A model generated the notes under the pieces. That model searched no databases, was not told where the DNA came from, and was given only the letters and a program-made list of their open reading frames with translations. Positions 1 to 11,800 of a stretch of 64,000 nucleotides of DNA are shown here, in pieces (positions within the stretch are counted from its first letter, which is position 1; the number at the start of each line of letters is the position of its first letter). A program made the position numbers and the translations under genes. The DNA is from a virus. Location of the stretch: the IMG/VR virus record IMGVR_UViG_3300042484_001556, positions 1 to 64,000 of that record; one strand, given 5' to 3'.

Positions 1-1709
1 TAGATGCATTCACACAATTCAACGAAGGCGGAATAGGCATTTATCTATTGAATAGTGGATATATGCAATTGGTTTCATTGTTTACAATTTGTTGCGAATA
101 TTCTATTCTTGCAGAGTCGGGCGGGTTCGCATCAGTTACTAACTCAAATACTTCTTTTGGTAGATTTGGTTTAGTTGCTGACGGAGTAAGTCCTAAATTA
201 TATTCCGGTAAGGTTATACGTCAGATATCTAGTAGATCTGTAGAAATTGAGACCACGAAGAGACCAAATATACAAGATAAAGTAATAATGGCCAATTATA
301 ATCAGGAAAAATGTTTCCGTGATACTGGTCTTATTGTTGATTCATTAGCATTTGATTTGGCATATCAAAGTAATACACAATCTAGATTTTCGGGATTACA
401 ATATTCTTCGCAGGGTTTGAATAGAGTATTGGATCAAAAAGTTGAAGTAAGTACTACATTTGAATATTTAAAAACACTTGCTACAAATGTTGTGCTTAAT
501 AGTACATTGTGGGATAATAGCGTAAGTAAACCATTCCAAGGAACAAATACTCAAGTTATTCTAGGAGCATCGCCTGGTACAGGTTATACTGCGAATTTAG
601 TTGCTAATATATTTGATTTATTTTTAAATATCTATAATAATGGTATATATGGAGTAACTGACAAGATAGTACCTAATAAGTATCCTGCAAATGTTGATAC
701 TGCGTTAAGAAATACTGCGAATTTGTTAATCGCAAATAAGAATTTTATGCAATCGGAGGCAGCAACATTCTTTGCAAATAATTATTCTTATGCAACGTAT
801 ATGCCGAATAGGACGGTATTTTCTGATGTAGGCAAATTAATAGATGCATTGACATTTGATATTTCGAATGACGGGAATAGACAAACTATTACACAGGCAG
901 TATTGTATTATGATTACTTACAAAATGTTTCAGCAATTGAAAATCAAGCTGTACAAACAAGCGGCGCATTTGCATATATTAAAACAATTATAGATGATAT
1001 TTTAACATTAACTCCAATTGCTAATACATATCAGACAACATATTTGCAAAATACATCGTTTGTTGCGAATGTAACACCTAGTGAAATTTTGTATGTTCGT
1101 AATAGAGTGGATGATATTACTAATATTATTAACAACGGGCCGACATATGAAAACGTTCAATATAATATTGAGCCGATTAGTTTAACTGCAAACACCGACT
1201 CTAATATAGTTATTGCGACTCAGATAATTTTAGCAAATAGAGACTTTATTAGAGCAGAAGTGCTTGAGTATGTTAATCAAAATTGGACAGATTTGAGTAA
1301 TGGAACTAGAAATTTCTACACAGTAGGTGAAACAACCAATGTAACAAGCAATACTTGTATAGTGTCTTTCGACGAAAAGATATTCCGTATAGATAGACCT
1401 CTTGCTAATTCGCGGATTAGTTTTCACCAAGGTAGTTATCTTTCAACCAGTAGTCATACGTTTGAATATGTTGGTGCCGGAAATAACTTAACAACTGCTT
1501 TCCCATTCAATGGCGGAATTCCTATTCAGGAAAATGAAGTAATTGAATCTAGAGGCGGCGCAGTTTATTATACAAGTACAGATCACAAAGGTGATTTTAG
1601 AATTGGTAATGAACTATTAATAAACAGAGCGACGGGTACTATTAATGGAAGAACATTCAATAAGAGTTTGTTCGCCGTAATGACACCATATATATTAGCA
1701 TTACAATAG
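1..1709 (+). CDS. Tail-fibre-like virion protein, C-terminal part (5' truncated)
   Basis: The reading frame is open from the left edge (first full codon at base 3), so the gene starts outside the window; the TTG at 48 is not a convincing start. The visible ~568 residues are a paralogue of the C-terminal half of the protein at 8898-13082. Shared signatures are EGGIGI near the edge, a module beginning NQEKCFRDTGLIVDSLAFDL, an NGNRQ motif, and a C-terminus with PIQENEV and FNKSLFAVMTPYILA. Such KCxRDTG modules occur in structural proteins of T4-like marine phages. It is followed after 9 bases by a small accessory protein, as in the paralogous pair at 8898/13090. Role in host binding is inferred from context. 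Confidence 0.85.
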   Translation, partial: DAFTQFNEGGIGIYLLNSGYMQLVSLFTICCEYSILAESGGFASVTNSNTSFGRFGLVADGVSPKLYSGKVIRQISSRSVEIETTKRPNIQDKVIMANYNQEKCFRDTGLIVDSLAFDLAYQSNTQSRFSGLQYSSQGLNRVLDQKVEVSTTFEYLKTLATNVVLNSTLWDNSVSKPFQGTNTQVILGASPGTGYTANLVANIFDLFLNIYNNGIYGVTDKIVPNKYPANVDTALRNTANLLIANKNFMQSEAATFFANNYSYATYMPNRTVFSDVGKLIDALTFDISNDGNRQTITQAVLYYDYLQNVSAIENQAVQTSGAFAYIKTIIDDILTLTPIANTYQTTYLQNTSFVANVTPSEILYVRNRVDDITNIINNGPTYENVQYNIEPISLTANTDSNIVIATQIILANRDFIRAEVLEYVNQNWTDLSNGTRNFYTVGETTNVTSNTCIVSFDEKIFRIDRPLANSRISFHQGSYLSTSSHTFEYVGAGNNLTTAFPFNGGIPIQENEVIESRGGAVYYTSTDHKGDFRIGNELLINRATGTINGRTFNKSLFAVMTPYILALQ

Positions 1710-1718
1710 AGGATAAAG

Positions 1719-2081
1719 ATGGCAACGCTAGTTCCCTTAAATACGTTTAGAACAATTACTGCAAATGTGACTACGGAGTCTACGTTATTATATACTACTC
1801 CGCCAGAAGTTGCTACAATTATTTTGACCGCACAGGTAAGTAATATAAGTAATAATGACGCAAATGTTACTTTTATACATAGGTCAAACATTTTATTTGG
1901 CGGAAGTCAAATAATTACTGATACTGAGTTGGTTCAGGATTTTGATATTCCGAGAAAAGATGCATCTTCGGTTATCGTTGGTAAAATTGTTTTGGAAGAA
2001 GATCAAGCAGTATTAATTAAGGGTAGTGCAAATGCTACACTTAAAGTACTTTTAAGTTTATTAGAAACGTCACTACAATAA
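1719..2081 (+). CDS. Small fibre-associated beta-rich protein
   Basis: A 120-residue protein with a GAGGA ribosome-binding site just upstream. It begins MATLVPLNTFRTITANVTTE and resembles the 113-residue protein at 13090 (similar N-terminus, TTE..LLYT motif, LLSLLE/LMSVLE ending). Both sit directly after a KCxRDTG-module fibre and before a gene starting with the same [16 protein letters not shown]-type sequence. No enzymatic motif is visible. Alternating polar and hydrophobic residues suggest a beta-sandwich. It is probably a fibre connector, cap or chaperone; this is inferred from gene order only. Confidence 0.8.
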   Translation: MATLVPLNTFRTITANVTTESTLLYTTPPEVATIILTAQVSNISNNDANVTFIHRSNILFGGSQIITDTELVQDFDIPRKDASSVIVGKIVLEEDQAVLIKGSANATLKVLLSLLETSLQ

Positions 2082-2087
2082 TAAAAT

Positions 2088-4046
2088 ATGTCTCTCCCTA
2101 GTTTAAGTGGAAAAGTAAAAGTATTAAGTCCCGCGAATGCCGCGGATGATCGTTATCGTTATTTAAATATCGAAAATGCTGAACCAAATCTAGGGTTACC
2201 CGGCGGGAATCGATATTTTTTACGTGGCGATACAAACGGTACTCGATATTGGGACACGATTGAATCTAACGCTGAGGTATCTGTTAGATATGATTATATT
2301 ACTGCAAGTCCCACAAATACTTTTACTAGCTCTTCGGTTAGTTTAAGGGGAGATGCGTTATCATTTAATTCCAATACAGACGTAGTATTAGTATGGGTAA
2401 ATGGTGTTCTTATTTCTCCAGGCGGCGGTGTTGAACTCGGAGATTATCTTTTAGGTACAAATTCAGTAACACTATATACACCTACCGATGTAGATGATAT
2501 TGTTACAATTATGCCGGTATTAGGTGGAGCAGCAGGACAAACCGGCCCAGCAGGCCCACCCGGCCCCCAAGGCGCAACTGGCGCAACATTACTTGTAGGT
2601 GGTCCGACTGGCGCAACTGGGCTTAGAGGAGCAACCGGTGCATCAGGTGCAACCGGTCCTTCGGGTTCTACTGGGTTGGGTGCGACTGGCGCTACTGGAG
2701 ATATGGGTGCAACAGGATTAACTGGTGCAACAGGCGGCGCAGGGTCAACCGGCATTGGCGCAACGGGTGCAACTGGACCCGCCGGAACAACGGGCGCAAC
2801 AGGCACCGGAGGAGGCACAGGCGCCACTGGCGCCACGGGTGCGCTAGGCACAACAGGTGCTACAGGATTAACTGGCGCCACGGGATTATCAGGAGCTACA
2901 GGTGTTGCTGGTGCAACAGGCGCAACCGGTTCATTAGGATCAACGGGCGCAACAGGAGCAACAGGAGTTGCTGGTGCAACTGGATCAACAGGTATTCAGG
3001 GTATTCCTGGGGCAACCGGCACTGGCGCAACGGGTGTTGCGGGTGCAACCGGCGCATCAGGAGCAACAGGTGTTGCAGGAGCAACCGGTGCTGGGGCAAC
3101 AGGATTAACTGGCGCTACAGGACTGTTGGGTGCGACAGGGGCAACCGGCTTAGCCGGACCAGCTTCAACGGTAGCAGGACCACCCGGCGCAACAGGGGCA
3201 ACCGGCTTAGCCGGACCAGCTTCAACGGTAGCAGGACCAACAGGATTAACTGGCGCTACAGGAATACGAGGATCTACTGGCGCAACTGGAGCTCCGGGAC
3301 CCGCTTCGACGGTAGCAGGTGCCACTGGAGCAACAGGAGCCCCGCCGGATACTTCGTTGTTTGTAACAACGAATACCACTCAAACTATTAGTGGCATTAA
3401 AAGTTTTACTGCAGATGTTGCGGTAACAGGCGTAGGCAATGGATTATATGTATACTCCAGTGGAGAATTGGTTGTAGGTACTGCAACCAATCCCGGATCT
3501 CCTAATTGGAAAGCGTATTTTCTTGCAAATGGTGCGCACCCTGGTATAGCAGCAAGTACTACTACAACCGCCGGCACAGCAATGTCGTTATTTGTAACAT
3601 CACCTGCAATAAATTGGATTACGTTTGGTGATTCTGGACCATCAGGCGCCGCAGACAATGGTGCAATCTCAGATTTAGCTGGGGGAGTTCAATATTTTAC
3701 TGCGGCCGGTGGAGCGTTTACAAATGCTTCAGATTATAGGCAAAAAGAAAATGTACAATTACTCTCAAATGGATTGCAATTAATTAATCAACTTAGACCA
3801 GTTACATATACTTGGATAGATAAACCTGAAATTGGAACGTATCAGGGATTTATTGCTCACGAAATACAAGAAATATTACCAAAAAGTGTGGTGGGCGATA
3901 AAGATGCTGTATATGAGGATGGTAAAGTTAAACCTCAAGCAGTAGACTATAGTAAAGTAGTCCCCGCTTTGACAGCAGCAGTAAAAGAATTATCACAAAT
4001 GGTTGACGAACTTAAATTGGAAGTAGCGGCACTAAAGGCTAAGTAA
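2088..4046 (+). CDS. Collagen-like tail fibre with S74-type chaperone domain
   Basis: A 652-residue fibre. Residues 1-60 match the N-terminus of the protein at 13424 ([18 protein letters not shown] type), a likely attachment module. Residues ~65-145 form a beta module also seen in the 24275 fibre ([10 protein letters not shown]...DY). Residues ~147-420 are almost pure Gly-X-Y triplets rich in GAT, predicted to form a collagen-like triple helix. The last ~110 residues look like a peptidase S74 intramolecular chaperone: SDYRQKEN with Ser548 and the nearby Lys as the expected dyad, [21 protein letters not shown], and a terminal coiled coil. In this family the domain trimerises the fibre and cleaves itself off. 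Proline-rich reading frames on the other strand are shadows of the Gly-X-Y repeat. Confidence 0.9.
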   Translation: MSLPSLSGKVKVLSPANAADDRYRYLNIENAEPNLGLPGGNRYFLRGDTNGTRYWDTIESNAEVSVRYDYITASPTNTFTSSSVSLRGDALSFNSNTDVVLVWVNGVLISPGGGVELGDYLLGTNSVTLYTPTDVDDIVTIMPVLGGAAGQTGPAGPPGPQGATGATLLVGGPTGATGLRGATGASGATGPSGSTGLGATGATGDMGATGLTGATGGAGSTGIGATGATGPAGTTGATGTGGGTGATGATGALGTTGATGLTGATGLSGATGVAGATGATGSLGSTGATGATGVAGATGSTGIQGIPGATGTGATGVAGATGASGATGVAGATGAGATGLTGATGLLGATGATGLAGPASTVAGPPGATGATGLAGPASTVAGPTGLTGATGIRGSTGATGAPGPASTVAGATGATGAPPDTSLFVTTNTTQTISGIKSFTADVAVTGVGNGLYVYSSGELVVGTATNPGSPNWKAYFLANGAHPGIAASTTTTAGTAMSLFVTSPAINWITFGDSGPSGAADNGAISDLAGGVQYFTAAGGAFTNASDYRQKENVQLLSNGLQLINQLRPVTYTWIDKPEIGTYQGFIAHEIQEILPKSVVGDKDAVYEDGKVKPQAVDYSKVVPALTAAVKELSQMVDELKLEVAALKAK

Positions 4047-4052
4047 TATGAG

Positions 4053-4060
4053 GATAAATA
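4053..4060 (+). promoter_or_regulatory. T4-type late promoter box GATAAATA
   Basis: GATAAATA lies between the collagen-like fibre gene and the glycosyltransferase, 36 bases before the ATG at 4096. It matches the NATAAATA form of the T4 late promoter (consensus TATAAATA) read by the gp55/gp33/gp45-modified polymerase. Confidence 0.6.
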
Positions 4061-4095
4061 AGTAGTATTAGATAATAAATTTTTTGAAAGATATT

Positions 4096-5172
4096 ATGAG
4101 ATTTCATATTTTAGGATTGCCGCATACAGTATCATCTAAAGAATATAATGCATGTGCTTATACACAAAAGGTAGTTAAATTTGGTAAGATGATGACCGAA
4201 CGAGGTCATACTGTAATACATTATGGACACGAAGATTCGGATTTAATTTGTTCTGAGCATGTTACTGTATTAACTAACGAAGATTTTAAAATTGCATATG
4301 GTGATCATGATTGGAGAAAAAACTTTTTTAAGTTTGATACCAATGATTATGCGTATCAAACATTTTATAAAAACGCAATTCGTGAAGTAGAAAAAAGAAA
4401 ACAAAAAAACGATTTCATTTTGCCCTTTTGGGGAAGCGGAGTTAAAGCAGTATGTGACGCTCATCATCATGATATGATTGTAGTTGAACCTGGTATAGGA
4501 TATGCAGGTGGACATTGGGCTCGTTGGAAAATATTTGAGTCTTATGCTATTATGCATGCCTATTATGGTATGGAAGGCGTCGGCAATTGTCGTTCCGATT
4601 GGTATGATACAGTTATTCCAAATTACTTTGATTCTGAAGATTTTGAATACTCCGAAGAAAAAGAAGATTATATTTTATTTCTAAGTCGAGTATATGAAGG
4701 TAAAGGTATTCATATTGCAGTACAAGCAGCAAAGGCGGCAGGTGTTAAATTAGTTGTTGCCGGGCAAAATCCGGATAATATTCAATTTCCAGATCATGTA
4801 GAATTTGTGGGATATGCGGATATTGCAACAAGAAAAAAATTAATGTCTAAAGCCAAAGGGCTTTTTGTTGCATCAATGTATATTGAGCCGTTTGGTGGGG
4901 TACAAGTAGAAAGTTTATTATCTGGAACGCCTACAATTACTACAGATTGGGGAGCGTTTGTTGAAAATAATCCTAATGGTGTAACTGGTTATAGATGCAG
5001 AACTTTTGCAGACTTCGTTGAAGCTATAAAAAATCTTGATAAAATAAAACCTTCGGATTGTAGAAAATTCGGCGAGAAGTTTTTATTAGAAAATGTTGCT
5101 CCTTTATATGAGAAATATTTTCAAGATGTGTTGAATGTTTATACGGGCAATGGTTGGTATCAAATGCCTTAG
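4096..5172 (+). CDS. GT-B family glycosyltransferase (GT4-like)
   Basis: I choose the ATG at 4096 ([11 protein letters not shown], 358 residues) over the upstream TTG at 4084; a GAAAG sequence precedes it. The C-terminal half has the features of retaining GT4 enzymes: a Rossmann entry [19 protein letters not shown], then VVAGQ, then EPFGGVQVE with the E-x7-E pair at Glu264 and Glu272, and [15 protein letters not shown]. The N-terminal acceptor half is less conserved. It would transfer a nucleotide-sugar-activated sugar in the cytoplasm. Its own late promoter and position inside a fibre cluster suggest glycosylation of a virion protein, or modification of host surface sugars; the acceptor is unknown. 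Confidence 0.88.
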   Translation: MRFHILGLPHTVSSKEYNACAYTQKVVKFGKMMTERGHTVIHYGHEDSDLICSEHVTVLTNEDFKIAYGDHDWRKNFFKFDTNDYAYQTFYKNAIREVEKRKQKNDFILPFWGSGVKAVCDAHHHDMIVVEPGIGYAGGHWARWKIFESYAIMHAYYGMEGVGNCRSDWYDTVIPNYFDSEDFEYSEEKEDYILFLSRVYEGKGIHIAVQAAKAAGVKLVVAGQNPDNIQFPDHVEFVGYADIATRKKLMSKAKGLFVASMYIEPFGGVQVESLLSGTPTITTDWGAFVENNPNGVTGYRCRTFADFVEAIKNLDKIKPSDCRKFGEKFLLENVAPLYEKYFQDVLNVYTGNGWYQMP

Positions 5173-5293
5173 TAGCATAAGATAGTTATAGTGTGAGTAG
5201 GCATAACTTCATATGAATGGATAAACTATAATAGATGCAATAATTTGATATTCTTTTTCATGTAATACTATTTAGTATCCAAATGTGGAATAT

Positions 5294-5301
5294 TATAAAT
5301 A
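5294..5301 (+). promoter_or_regulatory. T4-type late promoter TATAAATA
   Basis: A perfect TATAAATA lies 25 bases before the ATG at 5326 in a 153-base gap that contains no gene. It marks the start of the fibre transcription unit beginning at 5326. Confidence 0.75.
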
Positions 5302-5325
5302 ATAGAGAGAATTTCTGGAAAAAGA

Positions 5326-8300
5326 ATGACAAAAGCAAGAGTATTTTCACAGGGCGGCGGCGGTTCAGCGGCAAATGCCTTAGCTAATATTAGTTTGGCG
5401 GACTTATCCGCCTTTCTTACTACTGCTAACGTACGAGAAGTATCAAATCTTTATTACTCTAATAGTAGAGTATTTGCAAATTTATCATTAACTAGTATTA
5501 ATGATTTATTTGATGTTGAAACTAGAAGCAATACTGGTAATAGTTTAGCTAGTATTGGATATGGTTTAATTTGGACGGGTAATATTTGGACACCTGGACA
5601 AGTAGCAGCAAATCTTGCAACACTTACTACGGATGATATAGCAGAAGGTTCAAATAACCTTTATTTCTCTAACGCCTTAGCTAGAAGAGCATTCACCGCA
5701 GGTACACCATCAATTGTAATTGATTGGAATTTAGGTACCATCTCTGCAAACTTAACTGCTCTTGCAGCTTCCGCAAATACTACCGATTCTATACCGGAAG
5801 GCGCGGTTAATTTTTACTACCGCGATTCTCGCGCATATGCTAATTTAACTTTAGCGCATTTAGGTTCATTGCGTGATGTATATGTAACAGATGAAATTTA
5901 TCCTGCAGGACATCCGAATTCCGGCAACATTATAGATGCTCATCCGAACGGTGGAGCATTAGTATATAATTCTGCAGCAGCAGCTTTCTTTGTAGAAAGA
6001 ATTGTACCTACTGTTTCTGATCTTGCAAATGCTTTATCTAATTTAAATACAGATGCTCTATTAGAAGGCAGTAATAACTTATATTATAAAGATAATAGAG
6101 TTGTATCTAATCTAGCAAATTTAAGTATAAATGTATTTGCTGACGTAGATACCGTTAATACTGCACCTACATTAGGATACGTATTAACGTGGACAGGATC
6201 TGCTTGGGAACCTAGAGCTTCAAATATTGGTAACGTAGGCGTAATTTCTACCGCAACTAATGCAAATTTTGCAAATCTTGCAGGTATATCGAATGTAGCT
6301 TTAGTTGCAAATCAAGCAAACATTGCAAATTTTGCAACACTTGCTGCAGTATCAAATTCTACAGTATTTGCGGAAAGATCAAATGTCGCAAATATTTCCT
6401 TATCTACAGTATTTGCGGAAAGATCAAATGTCGCAAATTCTACGGTATTTGCAGAAAAATCTAATGTAGCAAATTTAGTATTATCCTTATCGAATTTTAC
6501 TACTACGAATTTAGCAGAAGGTAGTAATTTATATTACACTGATAGTAGAGTATTTGCTAACGTATCGCAAATGAGTATTGATGCATTGTACGACGTTAGT
6601 ACAAGCATAGCAAATGTGGGTGAAGTTCTTACCTGGTCTGGCACAAATTGGTATTCGGGTGCAACGGTAGGTGCAGCACAATCTGCACAATTTGCCGAAA
6701 GATCGAATGTAGCAAATTTAGTATTATCCTTATCAAATTTTACCACTGATAATTTAACTGAAGGTTCAAATAATTTTTATTATACCTCAAATAAGTTAGC
6801 ATCAGATATTCAGGCAGCAATATATCGTAAAGATATAGAATTAGATGATTTAATTCTAGGTGGAGATTTAACAGTACAGGGTAATACTGTATTACTTAAT
6901 GTTTCTAATGTAAAAACAGAAAGTAGAACACTAACACTTGCTTTAAATTCAGGTAGTCCTTCTAGTGCAGAAGGTTCTGGGATTTACATTGATGGCGCTA
7001 ATGCTAGATTTACATACGGCCAAACAGATGACGGATTTGGTCTTAATAAAAATCTAACAGTTTTAGGTAACATCTTACCTGCAATCAGCGGTGTTTATAA
7101 CATAGGTTCGCCTAGCAAATTATGGCGCGGAATATATGTTGGTGCACAGACAATTTATTTAGGCAATTTAAGTCTAAGTGAATCTGCAGGTGGCGGCATA
7201 CAAATACAAGATCAATATGGAAATCCAGCCGGTGTTGATTTAGCAAATCTTGTAAGTACACAATTTGTTACTGTAAATCGTGTAGCATCAAATTCTACTA
7301 CTGAGATTAATGGGTATTTCGGCGGAAACATACAGCAGTTTACTTCCGGTCAAACTGCAAATATTTACTTTGGTGTATTAAAAGATGGTACACTAAACAA
7401 ATTCGCAGGTATGCGAATTACGGAAACGAAAGATATTGGATCAAATGTAAGAAGCGACATCCATTTCTACAATGATAAAGAAGGCACGGTTGATTCTACT
7501 GCAAGATTATCTTTATTAGGTACAGGCAATATTGTACTTAATTCAAATCTTGTTACAATTAACGGCATTCGTTTAATTGATAATTTTGGTAATTTTGTTG
7601 GTAATGCGTATCTTGGTACTACAGATGTAGCAATCGAACGTGGCGGTACTGCGGCAAACACTAGATCGGATGCAAGACGAAATATATTTTCGGATTTTTC
7701 TAATGGTCTTGTTGCAAAAATTGGAGGAGCAACAAATACGTTGGTTGCTGTTTCTATCGCGGCAGGTACAGGTGTTTATGTAACAGACGGTGATGCCCAA
7801 TCAGGCAATCCTACTATTGCAATTGGACAAAATGTTCATCCTACTGCATCAGTTACATTTAACAATGTAACCGTAGATGGTACATTAAATAGTAATGATA
7901 TTACTGCGACAACTATTACTGCATCGGGTGATTTAATTGTTTCGGGGAATTTGACTGTTCGCGGTAACGTAACAACAGTAAATTCAACAACCGTATCAAT
8001 TAATGATAAAAACATTGTTCTTGCCAATAATGCAATAAATGCGGCAGAAGCAGATGGCGGCGGCATTACAATAAATGGTGCCAATGCAACATTCACATAT
8101 TCAAATACCGGCGATAAGTTTGTAGTTAATAAGAATTTAGATGTTGCTGGAAATATTTCTAGTGTATATTCTATCTCTGCAGATAATATACAATTATCGG
8201 GCGATAAAATAACTGTGTTATCTGCGGTTGACGGCTCGCCTTCTTCTAATGCAAGTTTTATTATTAACCGAGGAAGTAGCACAGACGTAAGTTTAAAATG

Positions 8301-8895
8301 GGATGAAAGTATTGATAGATGGCAGTTTACTAACGATGGAACTGCGTTTTATAATATTCCTAAGCCTGAAGAATATGATAATGTAACATATAATATTTCT
8401 ATACAGACTGGCACCATTCCAACAAATGGCGCAAATTTAAAATTAGTTGGAAGCAAATCTGGTAATGTTGTATCTACAGATGTTATTGAAATTGTAGGCG
8501 ATAGTTTAATTAATGTTACTAGATCTACTGATGATAAGATACTTATCAGTGCAAGTGCCGGTACAAAGATATTAGAAAATATTGATAACTCTGGGGATTT
8601 TGTATTAGATTTATTTGGTAGTGCAGTGTATAGATCTGCCAAATATCTTTATACCGCAAAAACCACAGCATATTTAAGCGGTGGCCCTCATTTTGCATCT
8701 GGAGAAATTTTAGTTATGCACGATGGCGCCAATGCATATATTACTCAATATGCTATGTTAAGTTCATCTGCTGATGATATTGTTACAGTAACAACCGACA
8801 TAAATAATAGTAATGTAAGATTATTAGCTAGAGCTACTTTAGGTGGCACATTAGCAACCGTTCGCCTAACAGGCATAACTTATACTGAAATATAA
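5326..8895 (+). CDS. Long modular tail fibre protein
   Basis: A 1189-residue structural protein. The first ~500 residues repeat a module of the form LAEGSNLYYTDSRVFAN, S-I-D-A-L-x-DV and LTWSGTNW at least five times. Two later domains carry the marine T4-like fibre signature GDLTVQGNT...L-A-N, near residues 510-560 and 865-920. A phase-variable-looking 12-residue repeat (STVFAERSNVAN) occurs at residues ~345-383. The C-terminal ~200 residues look like a beta-structured tip. No signal peptide or enzymatic motif is present. It is transcribed from the perfect late box at 5294, and the next fibre starts only 2 bases after its stop. It is probably a long or accessory tail fibre; which T4 fibre it replaces cannot be told. 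Confidence 0.85.
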   Translation: MTKARVFSQGGGGSAANALANISLADLSAFLTTANVREVSNLYYSNSRVFANLSLTSINDLFDVETRSNTGNSLASIGYGLIWTGNIWTPGQVAANLATLTTDDIAEGSNNLYFSNALARRAFTAGTPSIVIDWNLGTISANLTALAASANTTDSIPEGAVNFYYRDSRAYANLTLAHLGSLRDVYVTDEIYPAGHPNSGNIIDAHPNGGALVYNSAAAAFFVERIVPTVSDLANALSNLNTDALLEGSNNLYYKDNRVVSNLANLSINVFADVDTVNTAPTLGYVLTWTGSAWEPRASNIGNVGVISTATNANFANLAGISNVALVANQANIANFATLAAVSNSTVFAERSNVANISLSTVFAERSNVANSTVFAEKSNVANLVLSLSNFTTTNLAEGSNLYYTDSRVFANVSQMSIDALYDVSTSIANVGEVLTWSGTNWYSGATVGAAQSAQFAERSNVANLVLSLSNFTTDNLTEGSNNFYYTSNKLASDIQAAIYRKDIELDDLILGGDLTVQGNTVLLNVSNVKTESRTLTLALNSGSPSSAEGSGIYIDGANARFTYGQTDDGFGLNKNLTVLGNILPAISGVYNIGSPSKLWRGIYVGAQTIYLGNLSLSESAGGGIQIQDQYGNPAGVDLANLVSTQFVTVNRVASNSTTEINGYFGGNIQQFTSGQTANIYFGVLKDGTLNKFAGMRITETKDIGSNVRSDIHFYNDKEGTVDSTARLSLLGTGNIVLNSNLVTINGIRLIDNFGNFVGNAYLGTTDVAIERGGTAANTRSDARRNIFSDFSNGLVAKIGGATNTLVAVSIAAGTGVYVTDGDAQSGNPTIAIGQNVHPTASVTFNNVTVDGTLNSNDITATTITASGDLIVSGNLTVRGNVTTVNSTTVSINDKNIVLANNAINAAEADGGGITINGANATFTYSNTGDKFVVNKNLDVAGNISSVYSISADNIQLSGDKITVLSAVDGSPSSNASFIINRGSSTDVSLKWDESIDRWQFTNDGTAFYNIPKPEEYDNVTYNISIQTGTIPTNGANLKLVGSKSGNVVSTDVIEIVGDSLINVTRSTDDKILISASAGTKILENIDNSGDFVLDLFGSAVYRSAKYLYTAKTTAYLSGGPHFASGEILVMHDGANAYITQYAMLSSSADDIVTVTTDINNSNVRLLARATLGGTLATVRLTGITYTEI
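6358..6474 (+). repeat. 36-bp in-frame repeats in fibre gene
   Basis: Two identical 36-base units at 6358-6393 and 6403-6438, plus a diverged third at 6439-6474, each encoding STVFAERSNVAN. Multiples of three keep the fibre frame open if copy number changes. Confidence 0.8.
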
Positions 8896-8897
8896 TA

Positions 8898-11800
8898 ATG
8901 CAAGATTTTAGAGTAAAATCAGGACTACAAGTTTCCGGAAATATTTACGGAATTAATTACCTTACTGCCGGTAATATTACTGTTACCTATAGCGGATCGT
9001 TTGGTAATTTAACAGTAGGTGGGCAATTAGTTGCAAATGTTACAGGCACGGTAAGTTCTTTAAATAATTTTACTACGGCAAATTTAGCTGAGGGCACTAA
9101 TCTTTATTATAGAGATAGCAGAGCATATGCAAATTTAACATTAGCAAGTATCGATGCTCTTTCAGATGTAAACACGGTAACCGTAACTCCTTTAATGGGA
9201 TATGGGTTAATTTGGAATGGTTCAGAGTGGGCACCTAATGTAATTACTGTTTCTGATATTGCATTAGCTAATGTTGCCAATAGTGTTTTAGGTATAGTAC
9301 AACAATCTATTGCGTCTTTTCAGGCAAACACTGCTAAGTTTGCGGAATCCGCAACTACTGCGAATGTAGCAAATTCTTCTGTATTTGCCACGACTGCTAA
9401 TGTAGCAAATACTGTTTTAACATTAGATAACTTTACTACAAGTGATCTAAGTGAAGGTAATAACTTATATTTTACTTCGCAACGGGCAATTGGTGCATTA
9501 GCGGGAAATAATGTCACTGTTAATAATTTAACAGTGTCTGGCGATTTAGAAGTACAAGGTAATACGGTAACAATTAATACCGCAACACTAACGATTGAAG
9601 ATAAAAATATTGTACTTGCGAATGGAGCAACAAATGCTTCACAAGCAAATGGCGCCGGCATTACTATTGCAGGTGCGAATGCGGAGATTAAATACATATC
9701 ATCAACAGACACTTTATTAATTAATAAAGCGTTAGATATCACTGATATTACTTTAGCTGCAAATACCGAAACAACCGGAGCATTACAGGTTGCCGGTGGT
9801 GCATATATTGCGGGCAATTTAATTGTTGGTGGAGACATATATGTTCATGATGAACCGGTTGTAACTTTAAATCCGTTAAATCAAAGTATTGCATTATTAC
9901 GATCCTATATGGATCAACCAGTGGGAAATGTATTATATGTCACCGGCAACGGTAACGATAATAATAGTGGTCATTCTTTCGCTAACGCATTAGCGAATAT
10001 CCATACTGCGTTAAATAGAGCGCAACCATGGACTACCGTTTTTGTTAAAAGTGGAGATTATCTTTTATATGAGCAACCAGTCACCATTAAGAATCGCGTT
10101 GGTCTGGTTGGCGATAATTTACGAACAACCACAATACGACCCGCTGAACGAACTAAGGATATGTTCTATGTGAACAATGCATCTTATGTAACGGGTATTA
10201 CATTTAGAGATCATTTAAGTCCTTCGGCAGTATTTTCATATAATCCGGACGGATCGGCAGGATTTATTAGTACAAGCCCATATATTCAAAATTCTTCATC
10301 TATTACAACTACCGGAACAGGTATGCGAGTAGATGGCAATTATGTTTCAGGGCTTCGCTCGATGGTGTGCGATTCTTATACCAATACGAATGAGGGTGGT
10401 ATTGGTATCCACATGCTTAATAGAGGATATACGCAATTAGTATCGGTATTTACTATTTGCTGCGATATTGCAATTTTATGTGAAAATGGCGGATTTTGTT
10501 CCATTACTAATTCAAATGCATCGTTTGGTAGGCTTGGTCTACTTGCAAGAGGAGTTAGTAGCCCATTAAACTTTGGTAAATATGCAGAATCGTTTGAAAC
10601 AGATGAGGGTACTCAATATCTAATCACAAATTTAAATTCTCGTCCAAATTATGGCGATGTTATTTTATTTGCAAACTACGATCAGGCAAAATGCAGCAGA
10701 GATACCGGATTAATTATTGATTCTCTTGCTTTCGATTTAGCATACCAAAGTAATACGCAGTCCGCATTTGCGGGATTGCAATATTGGTCTCAATCTTCGT
10801 CAGCTATTCCGAATCAATCGGAAGAAACAATTGCTGCATTTAATTATGCAAAAGATTTATCTACAAATGTTGCCGCAAATATTAATATAACTGCTCCTAG
10901 ACAAGGAAATGTAAATCAAACATTTGGCAATGCTGGAGCATGGGTTACCAGAATTTCTGATGGATTTGATTTAGTTGCAAATGTTATTACCGGAGGAACA
11001 GTAGGTATAACGGATAGAATTATTCCGAATACATTTCCGGCAAATACAAATGTAGCTGTCAATAATGCAGCAAATTTAGTTATTGCTAATAAAGAATTTA
11101 TTCAGAAAGAAGTCATAGCATTTGTTAATCAAGAATATCCAGGATTTTTTGCGAATGCAACAAACTTTATTGATGCAGCAAATGCAATTACAAAATGCGA
11201 AAGAGACACCGGTTATCTAATAGATAGTATAATATTTGACTTCTTACATAACGGTAATCGGCAGGCAATAACATCGGGTGTATATTATTATACTAATGAT
11301 TTCAATTCTACACAAATTGAAGACCAAGTTGTACAAACAACTGCAGCATATGATTTCATTGGCACTATTATTGATGACATTGTTAGAAATAAAAAGGTTG
11401 CTGCGTATAATCAAGAAAAATGTGAAAGAGATACTAAGTTAATTGTAGATTCTATTGCTTTTGATTTAGGATATACTAGTAATACGCAATCTAATTTTGC
11501 TGGATTGCAATATTGGGCGCAAACTTCTTCTGCTATTCCGAATCAATCGGAAGAAACAGTGGCAGCAATTGCCCATGTCAAAGTATTAGCTGCAAATATT
11601 GCACAGAATATTACAATAGCTTCACCAAAACAAGCGAACGTTTTACAAGTTTCTGGCACAGGTGGTACTGTTAATGAATCAAATATAATTACTAATAATT
11701 TTAATTTAGTTATTGATATCATTAATAATGGCACAGTCGGAATTAGTGATAGAATTATTTCAAATAAATTTCCTGCAAATACAAATGTAGCTGTTAATAA

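Noticed and set aside
2444-3379. Proline/valine-rich reading frames on the minus strand opposite the collagen-like fibre
   Set aside because: They are the reverse complement of GAT/GCA triplet repeats and have no start signals; the plus-strand gene explains them fully. The same applies opposite 33,473-34,375.
7836-9838. Long minus-strand reading frames within the fibre genes (7836-8282, 9320-9838)
   Set aside because: No ribosome sites, composition mirrors the fibre genes, and no gene on the minus strand is supported anywhere in the window.
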